Below are positions 16,912 to 25,448 of a stretch of 64,000 bases of DNA, one piece after another (position 1 is the first letter of the stretch; every line of letters begins with the position of its first letter). Origin of the DNA: JAGVSV01 sp050952845 (GTDB lineage Bacteria > Bacillota > Clostridia > Christensenellales > Aristaeellaceae); NCBI GenBank assembly GCA_050952845.1, contig JBMNLP010000001.1, positions 186,001 to 250,000 of the forward strand. The letters are read 5' to 3'. The position numbers and the translations under genes are program-made. The notes beneath the pieces are model-generated. The model made no database searches, was not told where the DNA came from, and worked only from the letters and a program-made list of their open reading frames with translations.

Positions 16912-18564
16912 TAGTGTCCACTGATTAATCCAACAACGTATTATAATACAAGCCTTTAAGTCGAATTTATGGTACAATAAGTGCAAGGGAAAGCACCGAA
17001 AAGGCAAAAAACCCTTGCACTTATTTCGGAGGTAAAAACAGTGTATCGGCCGCAAAGCGAACAAGTCAGTATCTTTGAGGATGAAAAGGTGTTTCAATTC
17101 CAAGGACTGGATTCTACCAACGATTGGGTCAAGCTGGCCAAGATGATCCCATGGGCTGAGTTGGAACGCCGTTACGCGCAGACCTTTACAAGCGAAGTGG
17201 GCAATGTAGGCAAATCCGCCAGGATGGCAATAGGAGCGCTCGTCATCAAGGAACGCTATGGTTTTTCAGATGAGGATACGGTGGAGGAGATCCGGATGAA
17301 TCCTTATCTCCAGTTTTTCCTGGGTCTGCCAGCCTTTCAACATGAAGCGCCGTTTGACGCGAGCACCATGACGTTGTTTCGCAAGCGGATTCCTGTAGAG
17401 TTGACGGCGGAGCTGAATGATTATATCTCCGGCCGCAGGAACCCATACGCAGAGAAGAAAGACGAGGAGGAAAATGATGATGCTTCGCCTTCTGAATCAA
17501 CGGACGAAGGCGATAAAGAGGAGGAATCGGAAGAGGCTGAAGAGCCTGTCAATAGCGGTACACTGATCCTGGATGCCACCTGCGTCCCTCAGGATATCCG
17601 CTATCCAACCGACCTTGGTTTGCTCAACGAGGCGCGGGAGGCGCTGGAAGCAATGATCGACAGTGTATATCCCACGGGAGAGAAACCCCGAACCTACCGC
17701 CGCGTTGCTCGCAGAGACTATCTGAGGTATGTCAGGAACAGGAAACCCACCCGGAAACAACTGCGCACCAGCCTTCGGAAACAACTGAACTATGTTCGCC
17801 GCGATCTGGGCTATCTATCCGATATGAAGGATCATCTGAGCGAGAAAGACCGGGAACGACTTGGTGTGATTGAGCAGCTGTATGCGCAGCAGAAGGAAAT
17901 GTATGACAATCGGACCAGTCGCGTAGATGACAGGATCGTCAGCCTGCATGAGCCCTGGGTGCGTCCCATCGTTCGCGGCAAGTCGAAAGCGCCGGCAGAG
18001 TTTGGTGCAAAGCTGGCTGTATCCGTTGTGGATGGTTATATGCGCGTAGAACATTTGTCCTGGGATGCGTACCATGAGGGTAAAACGCTGAAGGAATCGG
18101 TAGAACGCTATCATGCCGACACGGGTAAGTATCCGGAGCGTGTCTTAGCAGACAAAGCATATCGTACACGGGAGAATCTTCAATACTGCAAAGCCCACGG
18201 CATTCGCATGTCGGGCCCCAAACTGGGCCGTCCACCGAAGGATAAGGCATTATATCGAGCACAACAAGATGAAGAACGCCGTGAATCAGGCGAACGCAAT
18301 GCTGTGGAGGGCGGGTTTGGAGTAGGCAAACGTCGTTATGGGATGGGATTGGTCAAGGAACGTCTGAAAGAAACCAGTGAAATAGCCATCCATATCTGCA
18401 TCCTGACGATGAATTTGTGGAGACGCCTGAAGGAGTTTCTTTTTGCGCTTCTTTTGCTGGTGGTCCATGGGGCTCATGATGACAATTGTGCGGATACAGC
18501 AGCATGGGATGGCAATCAGTGGAGATGGTTGTCCTGGAAACATGGGGTTGCTCAGTAGACCCTA
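16912..18564 (+). mobile_element. IS5-superfamily insertion sequence nested in the IS1182 element
   Basis: The ends are imperfect inverted repeats, TAGTGTCCACTGA at 16912-16924 against TAGGGTCTACTGA (reverse of 18552-18564), 11 of 13 matching. TAT borders both sides (16909-16911 and 18565-18567) as a possible 3-bp target duplication. The right repeat overlaps the transposase stop. Total length is about 1.65 kb. Confidence 0.6.
17041..18558 (+). CDS. IS5-superfamily DDE transposase
   Basis: A 505-residue transposase when started at GTG 17041 behind TTCGGAGG; an upstream GTG at 16981 lacks an RBS. The N-terminal part (about 15-120) is a DUF772-type domain (GALVIKERYGFSDEDTVEEI). The DDE domain contains LILDATCVPQD with the first Asp, a middle region around VLADKAYR with the second Asp, and NAVEGGFGVGKRRYGM with the Glu. 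An acidic Glu/Asp-rich insert follows about residue 145. The frame is intact, so the element may be active. It ends inside its right inverted repeat. Confidence 0.88.
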   Translation: MYRPQSEQVSIFEDEKVFQFQGLDSTNDWVKLAKMIPWAELERRYAQTFTSEVGNVGKSARMAIGALVIKERYGFSDEDTVEEIRMNPYLQFFLGLPAFQHEAPFDASTMTLFRKRIPVELTAELNDYISGRRNPYAEKKDEEENDDASPSESTDEGDKEEESEEAEEPVNSGTLILDATCVPQDIRYPTDLGLLNEAREALEAMIDSVYPTGEKPRTYRRVARRDYLRYVRNRKPTRKQLRTSLRKQLNYVRRDLGYLSDMKDHLSEKDRERLGVIEQLYAQQKEMYDNRTSRVDDRIVSLHEPWVRPIVRGKSKAPAEFGAKLAVSVVDGYMRVEHLSWDAYHEGKTLKESVERYHADTGKYPERVLADKAYRTRENLQYCKAHGIRMSGPKLGRPPKDKALYRAQQDEERRESGERNAVEGGFGVGKRRYGMGLVKERLKETSEIAIHICILTMNLWRRLKEFLFALLLLVVHGAHDDNCADTAAWDGNQWRWLSWKHGVAQ

Positions 18565-18566
18565 TA

Positions 18567-20147
18567 TTAACTGCATTTTATAGGTTCTTGCACGCTTTTC
18601 AATAGCCTTTTGCTATTAATCGCCCCAATCTTAAATCCCAACCAGGTTTTTAGGCGTACTAACCCCCTCACAGGCACATGATCTATATCATAGCGTCTGC
18701 GAAGTAGGGAGGGAATTCCTTCTATACCGTTCCGTTTCTTTGCAAATTCTTTGTATGCTTGACTCCCCATATGAATCACTTGCTTGGCTCTCGCAATTGT
18801 TTTGCTTGTGATTGAAACAACGTTGCTTTTCTTCTGTTCTTTCATAGAGCAGTTCGTACGATATGGGCAATTTGCACAGTCTGTCTTTTGAAATACGGCT
18901 CGATACATGCCTGTTTTAGGGTAGTAGGTGGTCTTGATCGGCTCTTTACCTCCCGGGCAGCTTAAGACTTTCCCTTGTTCTTCGTCTATTTGAAATTCAC
19001 TCAGAATCGGTTCCGGTGTTTTTCCTATTAAGGCTGTTGTCAATAGTTGAATGTTATTGTCTTTGGCCGCGGATTTTATATCTTCACTTCCAAAGGCGCC
19101 ATCTGCAATAAGGATCAGCTCATCTTCTTGCTGTCCTAGGTTTTCTATGATGTCTTCCGCAAAGGATTGATCGGAATAGGTATTCGGCTTTAAATCGTAA
19201 TGCGTTATGTAGTTGGGTCCTTCATTCGGACTCAACTCAACAATATTTGCAGTGTAACCTTTGTGATCTTTTCCGGCCTTTTTACGGTAAGTCGCATCCG
19301 GATCCGATGGATTTTGCAAACTATCAGTTTTGATTTGAGCTTTATCTTTAGGTTTTGGACCGTTCGGTGTTGATTCCGTTTGCTCTCTTAAAACTCTTTG
19401 GAGAAGACGAAACTCCGAACTATCATAAAGAGAATCCGGAACTTGCTTGCTTAAATTTACACCGTCATGGATGACTTCTTGAAGACGCTCTTCTAAACCA
19501 TCGCTCCTGCGGTGATAAATAATTTTATTGACATCATCCTCTTCTAAATAGTGCTTGTATTGATCCGATATGAGTTCGTCTTGTTTCTTCATGCGCTTCA
19601 CCATATTCGCAACACAAGTGTACATGATTTCCAATCGTGACATTTTTTTACAGTTGGATGCGACCATAAGGCTATCCATCCTTCGGATAGAACGATTCAC
19701 TCCACTAAAAGAAGCAAAGGAATCCGCTAAAGCCTCCATTTCTTCTTGGACAAGATCTCGACCGGTTTCTATCTCATAGTTGTAGAGTCTTTCTCTAAAA
19801 CGGCTAAAGGTTCGATCACTAACAGGTTGTTCTTCAAAACTACCGGTACCAAGAGCATGTTGAAAAAGCATGTCAAACATCATCCGTTCAATCAACTCAT
19901 CATCGGTTAAAGCAAAGAGTTCTTTCAGAATCAAAGCACCGAAAATCACATTCACCGGTGTATTGGGACGGCTTGCAGGGGTACTGCTGTAGAGATCTTT
20001 AAATCTTTCTTCATTTATGGATGAGAAAATCAATTTGTAGAAGCCTACTGCCCAGGATTTCTCCAAATACTTCTTTTCTCTTTCTGTTAAGCCGTAAAGA
20101 GGATCATTGAAATTAAATTGTTGATTGGAATTCGTTACAAAAGCCAT
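18567..20147 (-). CDS. IS1182-family transposase
   Basis: A 526-residue transposase of the IS1182 type: N-terminal DUF772 domain (NVIFGALILKELFALTDDEL), a DDE catalytic core including LILIADGAFGSED, and the typical cysteine cluster (CANCPYRTNC near residue 425) before the Glu-containing KKRNGIEG motif. The stop lies only a few bases from the nested IS5-type insertion, so the second element landed just behind the coding region and left the frame intact. The gene is clearly AT-richer than the surrounding chromosome. The start is preceded by AAAGGAGGCGTTTTC. Confidence 0.92.
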   Translation of the reverse strand: MAFVTNSNQQFNFNDPLYGLTEREKKYLEKSWAVGFYKLIFSSINEERFKDLYSSTPASRPNTPVNVIFGALILKELFALTDDELIERMMFDMLFQHALGTGSFEEQPVSDRTFSRFRERLYNYEIETGRDLVQEEMEALADSFASFSGVNRSIRRMDSLMVASNCKKMSRLEIMYTCVANMVKRMKKQDELISDQYKHYLEEDDVNKIIYHRRSDGLEERLQEVIHDGVNLSKQVPDSLYDSSEFRLLQRVLREQTESTPNGPKPKDKAQIKTDSLQNPSDPDATYRKKAGKDHKGYTANIVELSPNEGPNYITHYDLKPNTYSDQSFAEDIIENLGQQEDELILIADGAFGSEDIKSAAKDNNIQLLTTALIGKTPEPILSEFQIDEEQGKVLSCPGGKEPIKTTYYPKTGMYRAVFQKTDCANCPYRTNCSMKEQKKSNVVSITSKTIARAKQVIHMGSQAYKEFAKKRNGIEGIPSLLRRRYDIDHVPVRGLVRLKTWLGFKIGAINSKRLLKSVQEPIKCS

Positions 20148-20198
20148 GAAAACGCCTCCTTTAATATATATCTATTATATCATATTAAGGGAGAAAAT

Positions 20199-20212
20199 GT
20201 TGAAATTTCAAC
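20199..20212. promoter_or_regulatory. Perfect 14-bp palindrome upstream of the IS1182 transposase
   Basis: GTTGAAATTTCAAC is a perfect palindrome about 50 bases upstream of the transposase start, just behind a minus-strand TATAAT (reverse of 20174-20179). It may be an operator or transposase-binding site; this is inference. Confidence 0.4.
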
Positions 20213-20313
20213 GTTTTTCAAGCTCCTTATAGGATTCCCTTGCAGGATTTTGATAGCAGTGCCGCCGAGGCGATGAGCAGTTAATGAATTACTTTTGACA
20301 CCCTAACCAATGA

Positions 20314-20476
20314 TAGAGCAAATTCACTTATCATGGCGCAGTCGCAGACTTGTCTTTTTGTCCCTGGCTGTGTCACTGTTCACTTGACGTAGCGCTGCTA
20401 CGCCAGCGTTCACGCTCCTTGCCAGAGACAAAAATCCTGCGCTGCTTTGTGCGCCACGATTGCGTAATTTGCTCTA
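20314..20476 (+). repeat. Dispersed 163-bp repeat, copy 1
   Basis: It begins TAGAGCAAATT and ends with the reverse complement AATTTGCTCTA. It is about 94 percent identical by eye to the copy at 22490-22652 and, in reverse orientation, to the copy at 62385-62544. The interior is partly palindromic (TGGCGCA near the left, TGCGCCA near the right). There is no coding capacity. The IS1182 target duplication abuts its left end. Confidence 0.85.
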
Positions 20477-20636
20477 AAGGAGGCTGCGGGCGTGTTTGAC
20501 GCTTGAGCCTCCTTTTGAAGAGTGCACAGCCTGCCGAAAAAGGCGCTGCGCTGTTTTTCTTGGGTTTTGGGGTGACGCCGGGCGCTGCCCGAACCCGCCA
20601 AAGGGAATCATTTCCTTTGGAATCCCGGAAAGGGGA
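20477..20636. other. Intergenic stretch with two hairpins, no gene
   Basis: AAAGGAGGCT (20476-20485) can pair with AGCCTCCTTT (20506-20515) across a 20-base loop; only four T follow on the plus strand, so it is a weak terminator candidate. Further on, CCAAAGG pairs with CCTTTGG near 20599-20621, just behind the 3' end of the minus-strand operon. I see no reading frame worth calling. Confidence 0.45.
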
Positions 20637-21395
20637 TCACTCCGACAGGTAGATCCTCCTGAACTCCTTCAGGCTTTCCACGCTGTCCGTGGTGGGATTG
20701 TACTCCAGGCCGCAGGCGCCGGTATAGCCCGCCTGATCTACTGCCGCGAAGATCACCTTGTAGTCGTTCTCGCCCAGCTGCAGTTCGATTCGGCCCGGAT
20801 GGCCGGCGCTGTGCAGGTGGGCAATCCATTCCAGGTTGTTCAGGATGCTGGGGATGATGTTGCCCTCCATGATCTGCTGGTGGTAGATGTCGTACACCAC
20901 CCTGACCAGGGGATGGTTCACCGCGCGCACAATGTCAAACGCCTCCATGGATGACCATAGGTAGTAGCCTTTGTGGTCCACATAGGTGTTCAGCGGTTCG
21001 ATCATCAGGGTGATGCCGCTGTCCTCCAGGATGGGCTGCGCCTGCTCCAGCGCCGCCACGATGCTGGCGTGCTGCTTCGCCCGTTCCTCACCCGTGTCGG
21101 CGCCCACCTGGGTGATCAGCTTCGAAGCGCCCACGCGGTTGGCGGCTGCGCAGCTTTCCTTCAGCCCGTTCAACCAGTCTGTGCGTTTTTCCGGGTTGGT
21201 CATGTTGAACTCCGTCGTGCACATGCTGAGCAGCTCTACGCCGGTTTCTTCGCACGTGGCGCGCACCTTGTCCAGGTCCAGGTGTTTCCAGGCGTAGGTC
21301 TCCGCTGCGTCAAAGCCCAGCTCGCCGATTTTCCGGATGGCGTCGGAAAAGTCCATCCGGGAGAAAAAACAGGGGACGGGTATGCAGATTCTCAT
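20637..21395 (-). CDS. Hydroxypyruvate isomerase-like TIM-barrel sugar isomerase/epimerase
   Basis: A 252-residue AP-endonuclease-2 type TIM barrel, normal length for the Hyi/IolE group. It keeps metal-site residues of the family: Glu in MIEPLNTY (about 135), Asp and His in VYDIYHQQIMEGN (about 175), His in IAHLHSAGHPGR (about 200) and Glu in GLEYNPTTD (about 232). The YHQQIMEG and P-G-R motifs are typical of hydroxypyruvate isomerase, but substrate range in this family is broad. RBS AAGGAGGCAGTCT. It is the last gene of the minus-strand operon, 17 bases after the Gfo/Idh gene, and would isomerise a short sugar or keto-acid made by upstream steps. Confidence 0.82.
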   Translation of the reverse strand: MRICIPVPCFFSRMDFSDAIRKIGELGFDAAETYAWKHLDLDKVRATCEETGVELLSMCTTEFNMTNPEKRTDWLNGLKESCAAANRVGASKLITQVGADTGEERAKQHASIVAALEQAQPILEDSGITLMIEPLNTYVDHKGYYLWSSMEAFDIVRAVNHPLVRVVYDIYHQQIMEGNIIPSILNNLEWIAHLHSAGHPGRIELQLGENDYKVIFAAVDQAGYTGACGLEYNPTTDSVESLKEFRRIYLSE

Positions 21396-21412
21396 AGACT
21401 GCCTCCTTATAG

Positions 21413-22411
21413 TTAAAAGTGGATGACCATGCCGGTGTCCATGGATTCGTTGGCGGCAAACGTCATTTTCAGTGATTTGAGCGCATCTTCATACGGTGAG
21501 CGGATGCCGCTGCCGTCGCCGGTTTTGACAGCGTGGATAAACGCTCGGTTCATGTCCAGCGTCTGGTCGTTGCCGCGGCGGATGTCCACGGTTTTGAACT
21601 CGCTGGTCATGATCAGGTTGTTGCGCAGCCTGTAGTCGATCACCATGTCATTCAGCTTGATCACCAGGCCGCAGTTGGGGCGCACGCCCTGGCTGTAGCA
21701 GCCGCTTTCCAGCGTGGCCGTCACGTTGTTGTCAAACCGGTAGATGCATACGGAGTAGTCGTCTGTGTCGTACTCGGGGCTGGCGTCAACACCGGGCTTG
21801 ACAATGCCCCGGCTGCTCACCGCGTACACCGACAGCGGCTCGCCGTACAGGTAGCGCAGGCCGTCTGCCAGGTGGATGTTTTGTTCCACCAACTGGCCGC
21901 CGCAGGTGGAGCGCTTCTGCCACCACCACACGCCGGGAATGCCGCCGATCCATACGCCGTTGACCAGGCCGCCGGGTTTGTGCCGGGGCAGCTCGTCCTT
22001 GATGATGTCCATCAAGTCGAGGTACCTGTCCTGGAAGCCCACCGCCGTCAGCAGGTTTTTCTCCTTTACCCGCCGGGCGATGTCCTCCGCCTGCTCCAGG
22101 TCCAGCGTCATGGGTTTTTCTACCAGGAACGGGATGCCCATGTCGATCGCCTTGGTTTCGATGTCGGTGTGCGCTGTCGGCTCGACGGAGATGTACAGCA
22201 CGTCCAGTGTTTTTTCGTTCTCCTTGTCGTACAGCGCCGTATGGTTCTCATAGGCGCGCTGTGCGCCGGTTTTTTTCATGGCTGCCAGCCGGCGTTCCTC
22301 CACAGGATCGGCTACCGCCACGATGGCCACGTTCTCCATCGTCAGCAGCGCATCGATGTGGGCGTTTTGCCGCCCGCCGCATCCGATCAGCCCCACGCGG
22401 ATTTTGTCCAT
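21413..22411 (-). CDS. Gfo/Idh/MocA-family NAD(P)-dependent sugar dehydrogenase
   Basis: A 332-residue protein when started at ATG 22411 (MDKIRVGLIGCGGRQ), behind AGGGGG; a longer frame runs upstream into the 163-bp repeat and is rejected. The N-terminal Rossmann fold has GLIGCGGRQ near residue 7 and the family EKP motif (LVEKPMTLD near 100). The C-terminal half is the alpha/beta substrate domain with GGQLVEQNIHLAD (about 175) carrying the usual His. It would oxidise or reduce a sugar or cyclitol with NAD(P). It lies between the arabinofuranosidase and the isomerase, separated from the former by a repeat insertion. Confidence 0.85.
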   Translation of the reverse strand: MDKIRVGLIGCGGRQNAHIDALLTMENVAIVAVADPVEERRLAAMKKTGAQRAYENHTALYDKENEKTLDVLYISVEPTAHTDIETKAIDMGIPFLVEKPMTLDLEQAEDIARRVKEKNLLTAVGFQDRYLDLMDIIKDELPRHKPGGLVNGVWIGGIPGVWWWQKRSTCGGQLVEQNIHLADGLRYLYGEPLSVYAVSSRGIVKPGVDASPEYDTDDYSVCIYRFDNNVTATLESGCYSQGVRPNCGLVIKLNDMVIDYRLRNNLIMTSEFKTVDIRRGNDQTLDMNRAFIHAVKTGDGSGIRSPYEDALKSLKMTFAANESMDTGMVIHF

Positions 22412-22489
22412 GGTGATATTCCCCCTATTGTTCTTCTCCGGCAGACGCCGGGCAATGTTCAACAGATAGTCTTCAGCTACCGGCTTGAT

Positions 22490-22652
22490 TAGAGCAAATT
22501 TACTTATCATGTCGCAGTCGCAGACTTGTCTTTTTGCCTCTGGCTGTGTCGCTGTTCACTTGACGTAGCGCTGCTCCGCCTGCGCTCACGCTCCTTGCCA
22601 GAGACAAAAATCCTGCGCTGCTTTTTGCGCCACGATGGCGTAATTTGCTCTA
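22490..22652 (+). repeat. Dispersed 163-bp repeat, copy 2, overlapping a gene end
   Basis: Same ends (TAGAGCAAATT and AATTTGCTCTA) and same length as copy 1. The last three bases (CTA, 22650-22652) are the reverse complement of the TAG stop of the arabinofuranosidase gene, so the repeat supplies its stop codon. It lies inside the minus-strand operon between two co-directional genes. Confidence 0.85.
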
Positions 22653-24326
22653 AATGCCAGCCGTGTCCACGGCAGGGTACACGTCAAACGGCTCGTCGTG
22701 GATATCCAGGTAAGCCATGTATGTGTGGTTCGGGTTGTCTTTCAGCGCCAGGCGGCGCTTTTCTCCTGGCAGCGGAGTGAACCATGCTTCGGGGTTTTCA
22801 GGGTCAAACCGCACGGTCACGGGGTTTGGCGCCCCCAGCGCCGCGTACAGCAGCGGGCCGTATTCAATTGCCCAGCGGTCGTACGCCTTGAGTTCCTCTC
22901 CGCCGGTGTAGCGCGTTGCCTTAAAGCGGAATGGAAAGTCCAGCTCAAACACGGCGCCGGCTGTTACCCTTTCATGCACCTGGTAGAAGGACTTTCTGTC
23001 CTCCGTTGCCCAGGCCGGCACGCGCAGCCGCAATGTAAAGGGAGCATCGGCTTTCAGGATGGTGATGCGCACCTGTCCCTCATCGGGCAGCGCGGTGTCC
23101 ACCTTCAGGGATATGCCGTTGGGCAGGTCGGCTTCGCTGGCGGCGTATATGTCGCAGTTAACGCTGTCCTCCGTGTACGTATAGAGAAACTGAGGCAGCA
23201 GCCCCACCAGCCGGGTGGCCAGCGAAGCGCAGCAGGTGGCCCTGTCCAGGTAGCGCCAGTCCTTGTTCTGCTGCAGGAAGTTCAGGTAATGGTAGCCCTG
23301 GCTGCCCACCTGCGCCGCCAGCAGCATGTTGTAAAGCGAATTCTCCATCTGGTCTACATGGTGCGTGTTGTCCGGCTCCAGCAGGTGCATGCGCTGGTGC
23401 AGCAGCACCCAGAAGTTGGTCGAGCACAGCTCGTTGTAGCTGCGGTTGGTGGACAGCCAGTTACAGCCTGGGTAGTATGTATCAAACTCGCACATCACAA
23501 TGCCGCCGCCCACATGCTGCCACTTGTCCTCGTACATGGCCAGCGCCGATTTGACAGCTTGCAGGTATTTTTCCCTGCCTGTGGCGCGGTACAGGTCGAA
23601 ATAGCCCTCCAGCGTGGTCAGCAGCGTTGAATGGGGGTGGTTGCCCGGATGGTCGTATATAGCCCTGTGGTCGCCTGCGATGAGCTGGTCCAGCCACCAG
23701 TCCTCCTGATAGTACCGAATGGCGGTGTTGATGTCCGCCCGGACGCCTGCCGGCGAATCGTACAGGCGCGTGTTGGCTAAGATGCCCTGAAAGCCGAGGT
23801 TCATGTCCTTCACATAGGGCAGCACCTCGCTGCGGTTGAAAAAGTCTCCCATCCTCCGTGCCATGTCAAAGGCATGCGTCTCGCCGGCATAGCCTGCGTC
23901 TAACAGGCCGAAGGTTACCCAGGCCCTGGTATAGTTGGGATATTCCTTGGTTTTGAACGTATCCCGGCTGATGGGCAGGATAAACCCGTCCTCCTCCTGA
24001 TACGCTGCCATTTCGGCCAGCAACGCCTGCACCGTATCCCTGAGTTCAGCGTCCTCCTGCCAGAGCAGGCTGGTGCAGGCGCCCATTAAAAACGTGCCCG
24101 CGGTTTGTCCGTGGAGGTTGTTTTCAAAATGCCCCGTGCCCGCTGCATACGGCGCGTTGGGCGCCGGCTTGCCTGCGTGCACCCGGTACCAGTACAGCAG
24201 CCTGTCGAGGTCGAACCCTTTTAAAAAGGCGATGTTGTTGTCAAATGCCTTTTTGAACCGGCCGCCCGTCAGACGGACGCCGCTGGTGGGCGCACTCAGC
24301 GCAAAGTCAACCTGATGCTTTTCCAT
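22650..24326 (-). CDS. GH127-type (DUF1680) beta-L-arabinofuranosidase-like glycosidase
   Basis: A 558-residue (alpha/alpha)6-barrel glycosidase without signal peptide, thus intracellular. The start GGRFKKAFDNNIAFLKGFD is typical of DUF1680. The zinc/cysteine catalytic set of GH127 is recognisable: Glu-x-Cys in YNELCSTNF (about residue 303) and the Cys-Cys pair in RATCCASLA (about 365), the second group providing the nucleophilic Cys. Enzymes of this family release beta-L-arabinofuranose or related sugars from imported oligosaccharides. RBS AAGGAGCC. Its final codons run into the 163-bp repeat, which gives the stop, so a few native C-terminal residues may have been replaced. Confidence 0.85.
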   Translation of the reverse strand: MEKHQVDFALSAPTSGVRLTGGRFKKAFDNNIAFLKGFDLDRLLYWYRVHAGKPAPNAPYAAGTGHFENNLHGQTAGTFLMGACTSLLWQEDAELRDTVQALLAEMAAYQEEDGFILPISRDTFKTKEYPNYTRAWVTFGLLDAGYAGETHAFDMARRMGDFFNRSEVLPYVKDMNLGFQGILANTRLYDSPAGVRADINTAIRYYQEDWWLDQLIAGDHRAIYDHPGNHPHSTLLTTLEGYFDLYRATGREKYLQAVKSALAMYEDKWQHVGGGIVMCEFDTYYPGCNWLSTNRSYNELCSTNFWVLLHQRMHLLEPDNTHHVDQMENSLYNMLLAAQVGSQGYHYLNFLQQNKDWRYLDRATCCASLATRLVGLLPQFLYTYTEDSVNCDIYAASEADLPNGISLKVDTALPDEGQVRITILKADAPFTLRLRVPAWATEDRKSFYQVHERVTAGAVFELDFPFRFKATRYTGGEELKAYDRWAIEYGPLLYAALGAPNPVTVRFDPENPEAWFTPLPGEKRRLALKDNPNHTYMAYLDIHDEPFDVYPAVDTAGI

Positions 24327-24344
24327 AGATGGCTCCTTCCCTGC

Positions 24345-25415
24345 TTATGGGCGCACGATGACCTTGATGGCCTGGCTGCCCTTGGCTGTGTTGAACGCTT
24401 CTTCCCATTTGTCCAGAGGAAATTCGTGGGTGACCACGCCTTGCGTGGGGATGACGCCGGAAACGATGCCCTCGATGGTGGGCGGGTAGCAGTAGGGACT
24501 CAGCTGTGAGCCGCGGATCACCAGCTCCTTGGTGTCGCCGATGATGGACCAGTCCACCGTGGCGGGCGAACTGAACACCGACATCTCGACAAACGTGCCG
24601 CCCTTGGCAATCATGGCAAGGCCCTGTCCGACCGATGGCGCATAGCCTGTGGCGTCGATGTATACATCGCAGCCGTAGCCGTCCGTCAGCTCCAATACCC
24701 GCCCAATGGCATCCTCCCGGCTGGGGTTCAGCGTGATGTCGGCGCCGAATTGCTTGGCCAGTGCCAGCCGCTGGTCGCTCAGGTCCAGTGCGATGAACAG
24801 CTTGGGATTGCGCTGCCTGATGGCGCCCGTCATGCCCAGCCCCAGCGTGCCCGTGCCTGCCAGCACCACCACATGGTCCACCGTGATGCTCCCGCGCCGC
24901 ACCGCATGCAGCGAGCAGGCAAACGGCTCAATCAGCACGGCTTTGTTGGTTGGCAGGTTGGCAGGGATCACGTAGTTGCGCGAGCCTTCGGGCAGGATCA
25001 TGTATTCCGCCATGCCGCCGGGCAGGCTTTGCTTGAAGCCGTATACGTTGTGCGGGTCGCACAGCCAGTACCGCCCGTCCTTGCAGTAGCGGCAGGTGCC
25101 GCAGGGCACGATCTGCTCGCTGACCACCCTGTCGCCCGGCTTGAAAGCATCCGCCATGCGCCTGCCCGCTGCGACAACCTGCCCGACGATTTCATGTCCG
25201 GGGATAAACGGCGGCTCACAGTAGCCGGGCATGCCGTCCCCGCCCCAGAACCGTGAAGCTTTTTCATAGGCTTTGATGTCGCCGGCGCAAATGCCGCATG
25301 CTTCTACGCGGATCAGCAGGTCGTCCTCTGTTGGCACAGGGACGGGCACTTCCTCTACCCGGTACCGGCCTGGTCCATAGGCCATCAGTGCCTGCATTAT
25401 CTTGGGGATATTCAT
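24345..25415 (-). CDS. Zinc-dependent medium-chain alcohol/polyol dehydrogenase
   Basis: A 356-residue MDR dehydrogenase. Catalytic zinc ligands: Cys in EACGICAGD (about 40) and His-Glu in IPGHEIVGQV (about 73). The structural zinc loop has four cysteines (CGTCRYCKDGRYWLC, about 103-117). Residues about 182-200 (VVVLAGTGTLGLG) form the NAD-binding Rossmann motif. Family members act on threonine, sorbitol, erythritol and similar polyols. RBS AAGGAGGCAGCGT. It lies between the glycyl-radical enzyme and the glycosidase genes and may reduce the aldehyde or ketone produced by the radical enzyme; that link is inference. Confidence 0.87.
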   Translation of the reverse strand: MNIPKIMQALMAYGPGRYRVEEVPVPVPTEDDLLIRVEACGICAGDIKAYEKASRFWGGDGMPGYCEPPFIPGHEIVGQVVAAGRRMADAFKPGDRVVSEQIVPCGTCRYCKDGRYWLCDPHNVYGFKQSLPGGMAEYMILPEGSRNYVIPANLPTNKAVLIEPFACSLHAVRRGSITVDHVVVLAGTGTLGLGMTGAIRQRNPKLFIALDLSDQRLALAKQFGADITLNPSREDAIGRVLELTDGYGCDVYIDATGYAPSVGQGLAMIAKGGTFVEMSVFSSPATVDWSIIGDTKELVIRGSQLSPYCYPPTIEGIVSGVIPTQGVVTHEFPLDKWEEAFNTAKGSQAIKVIVRP

Positions 25416-25448
25416 ACGCTGCCTCCTTACATGGTGATGATGCCCGGC

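Larger units (their letters stand above)
16785..20314. mobile_element. IS1182-family element (16791-20308) interrupted by an IS5-superfamily element
   Basis: GGTTAGGGTGTCAAAAG at 16791-16807 is repeated as its reverse complement at 20292-20308. Both ends are bordered by the direct repeat AATGAT (16785-16790 and 20309-20314), which marks target duplication. The minus-strand IS1182-type transposase lies inside. A second transposase with its own ends (16912-18564) sits near the transposase 3' end. Without it the outer element would be about 1865 bp, the normal size of IS1182 members. The family target duplication is usually reported as shorter than 6 bp, so exact borders may differ by a few bases. 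Confidence 0.75.

Noticed and set aside
16981..17040. Earlier GTG start for the IS5-type transposase
   Set aside because: No RBS before it; TTCGGAGG stands at the proper distance from the GTG at 17041.
18578..20257. Direct similarity TTATAGGTTCTTGCA (18578) to TTATAGGATTCCCTTGCA (20227) as element ends
   Set aside because: It is direct, gapped and short; the 17-bp outer inverted repeats with target duplication explain the element better.
21533..22492. Plus-strand frame of 319 codons opposite the Gfo/Idh gene
   Set aside because: The minus strand has Rossmann and EKP motifs plus an RBS; the plus frame has neither.
22412..22510. N-terminal extension of the Gfo/Idh gene into the repeat
   Set aside because: The extension lies partly in the mobile repeat and lacks an RBS; the ATG at 22411 starts the Rossmann fold.
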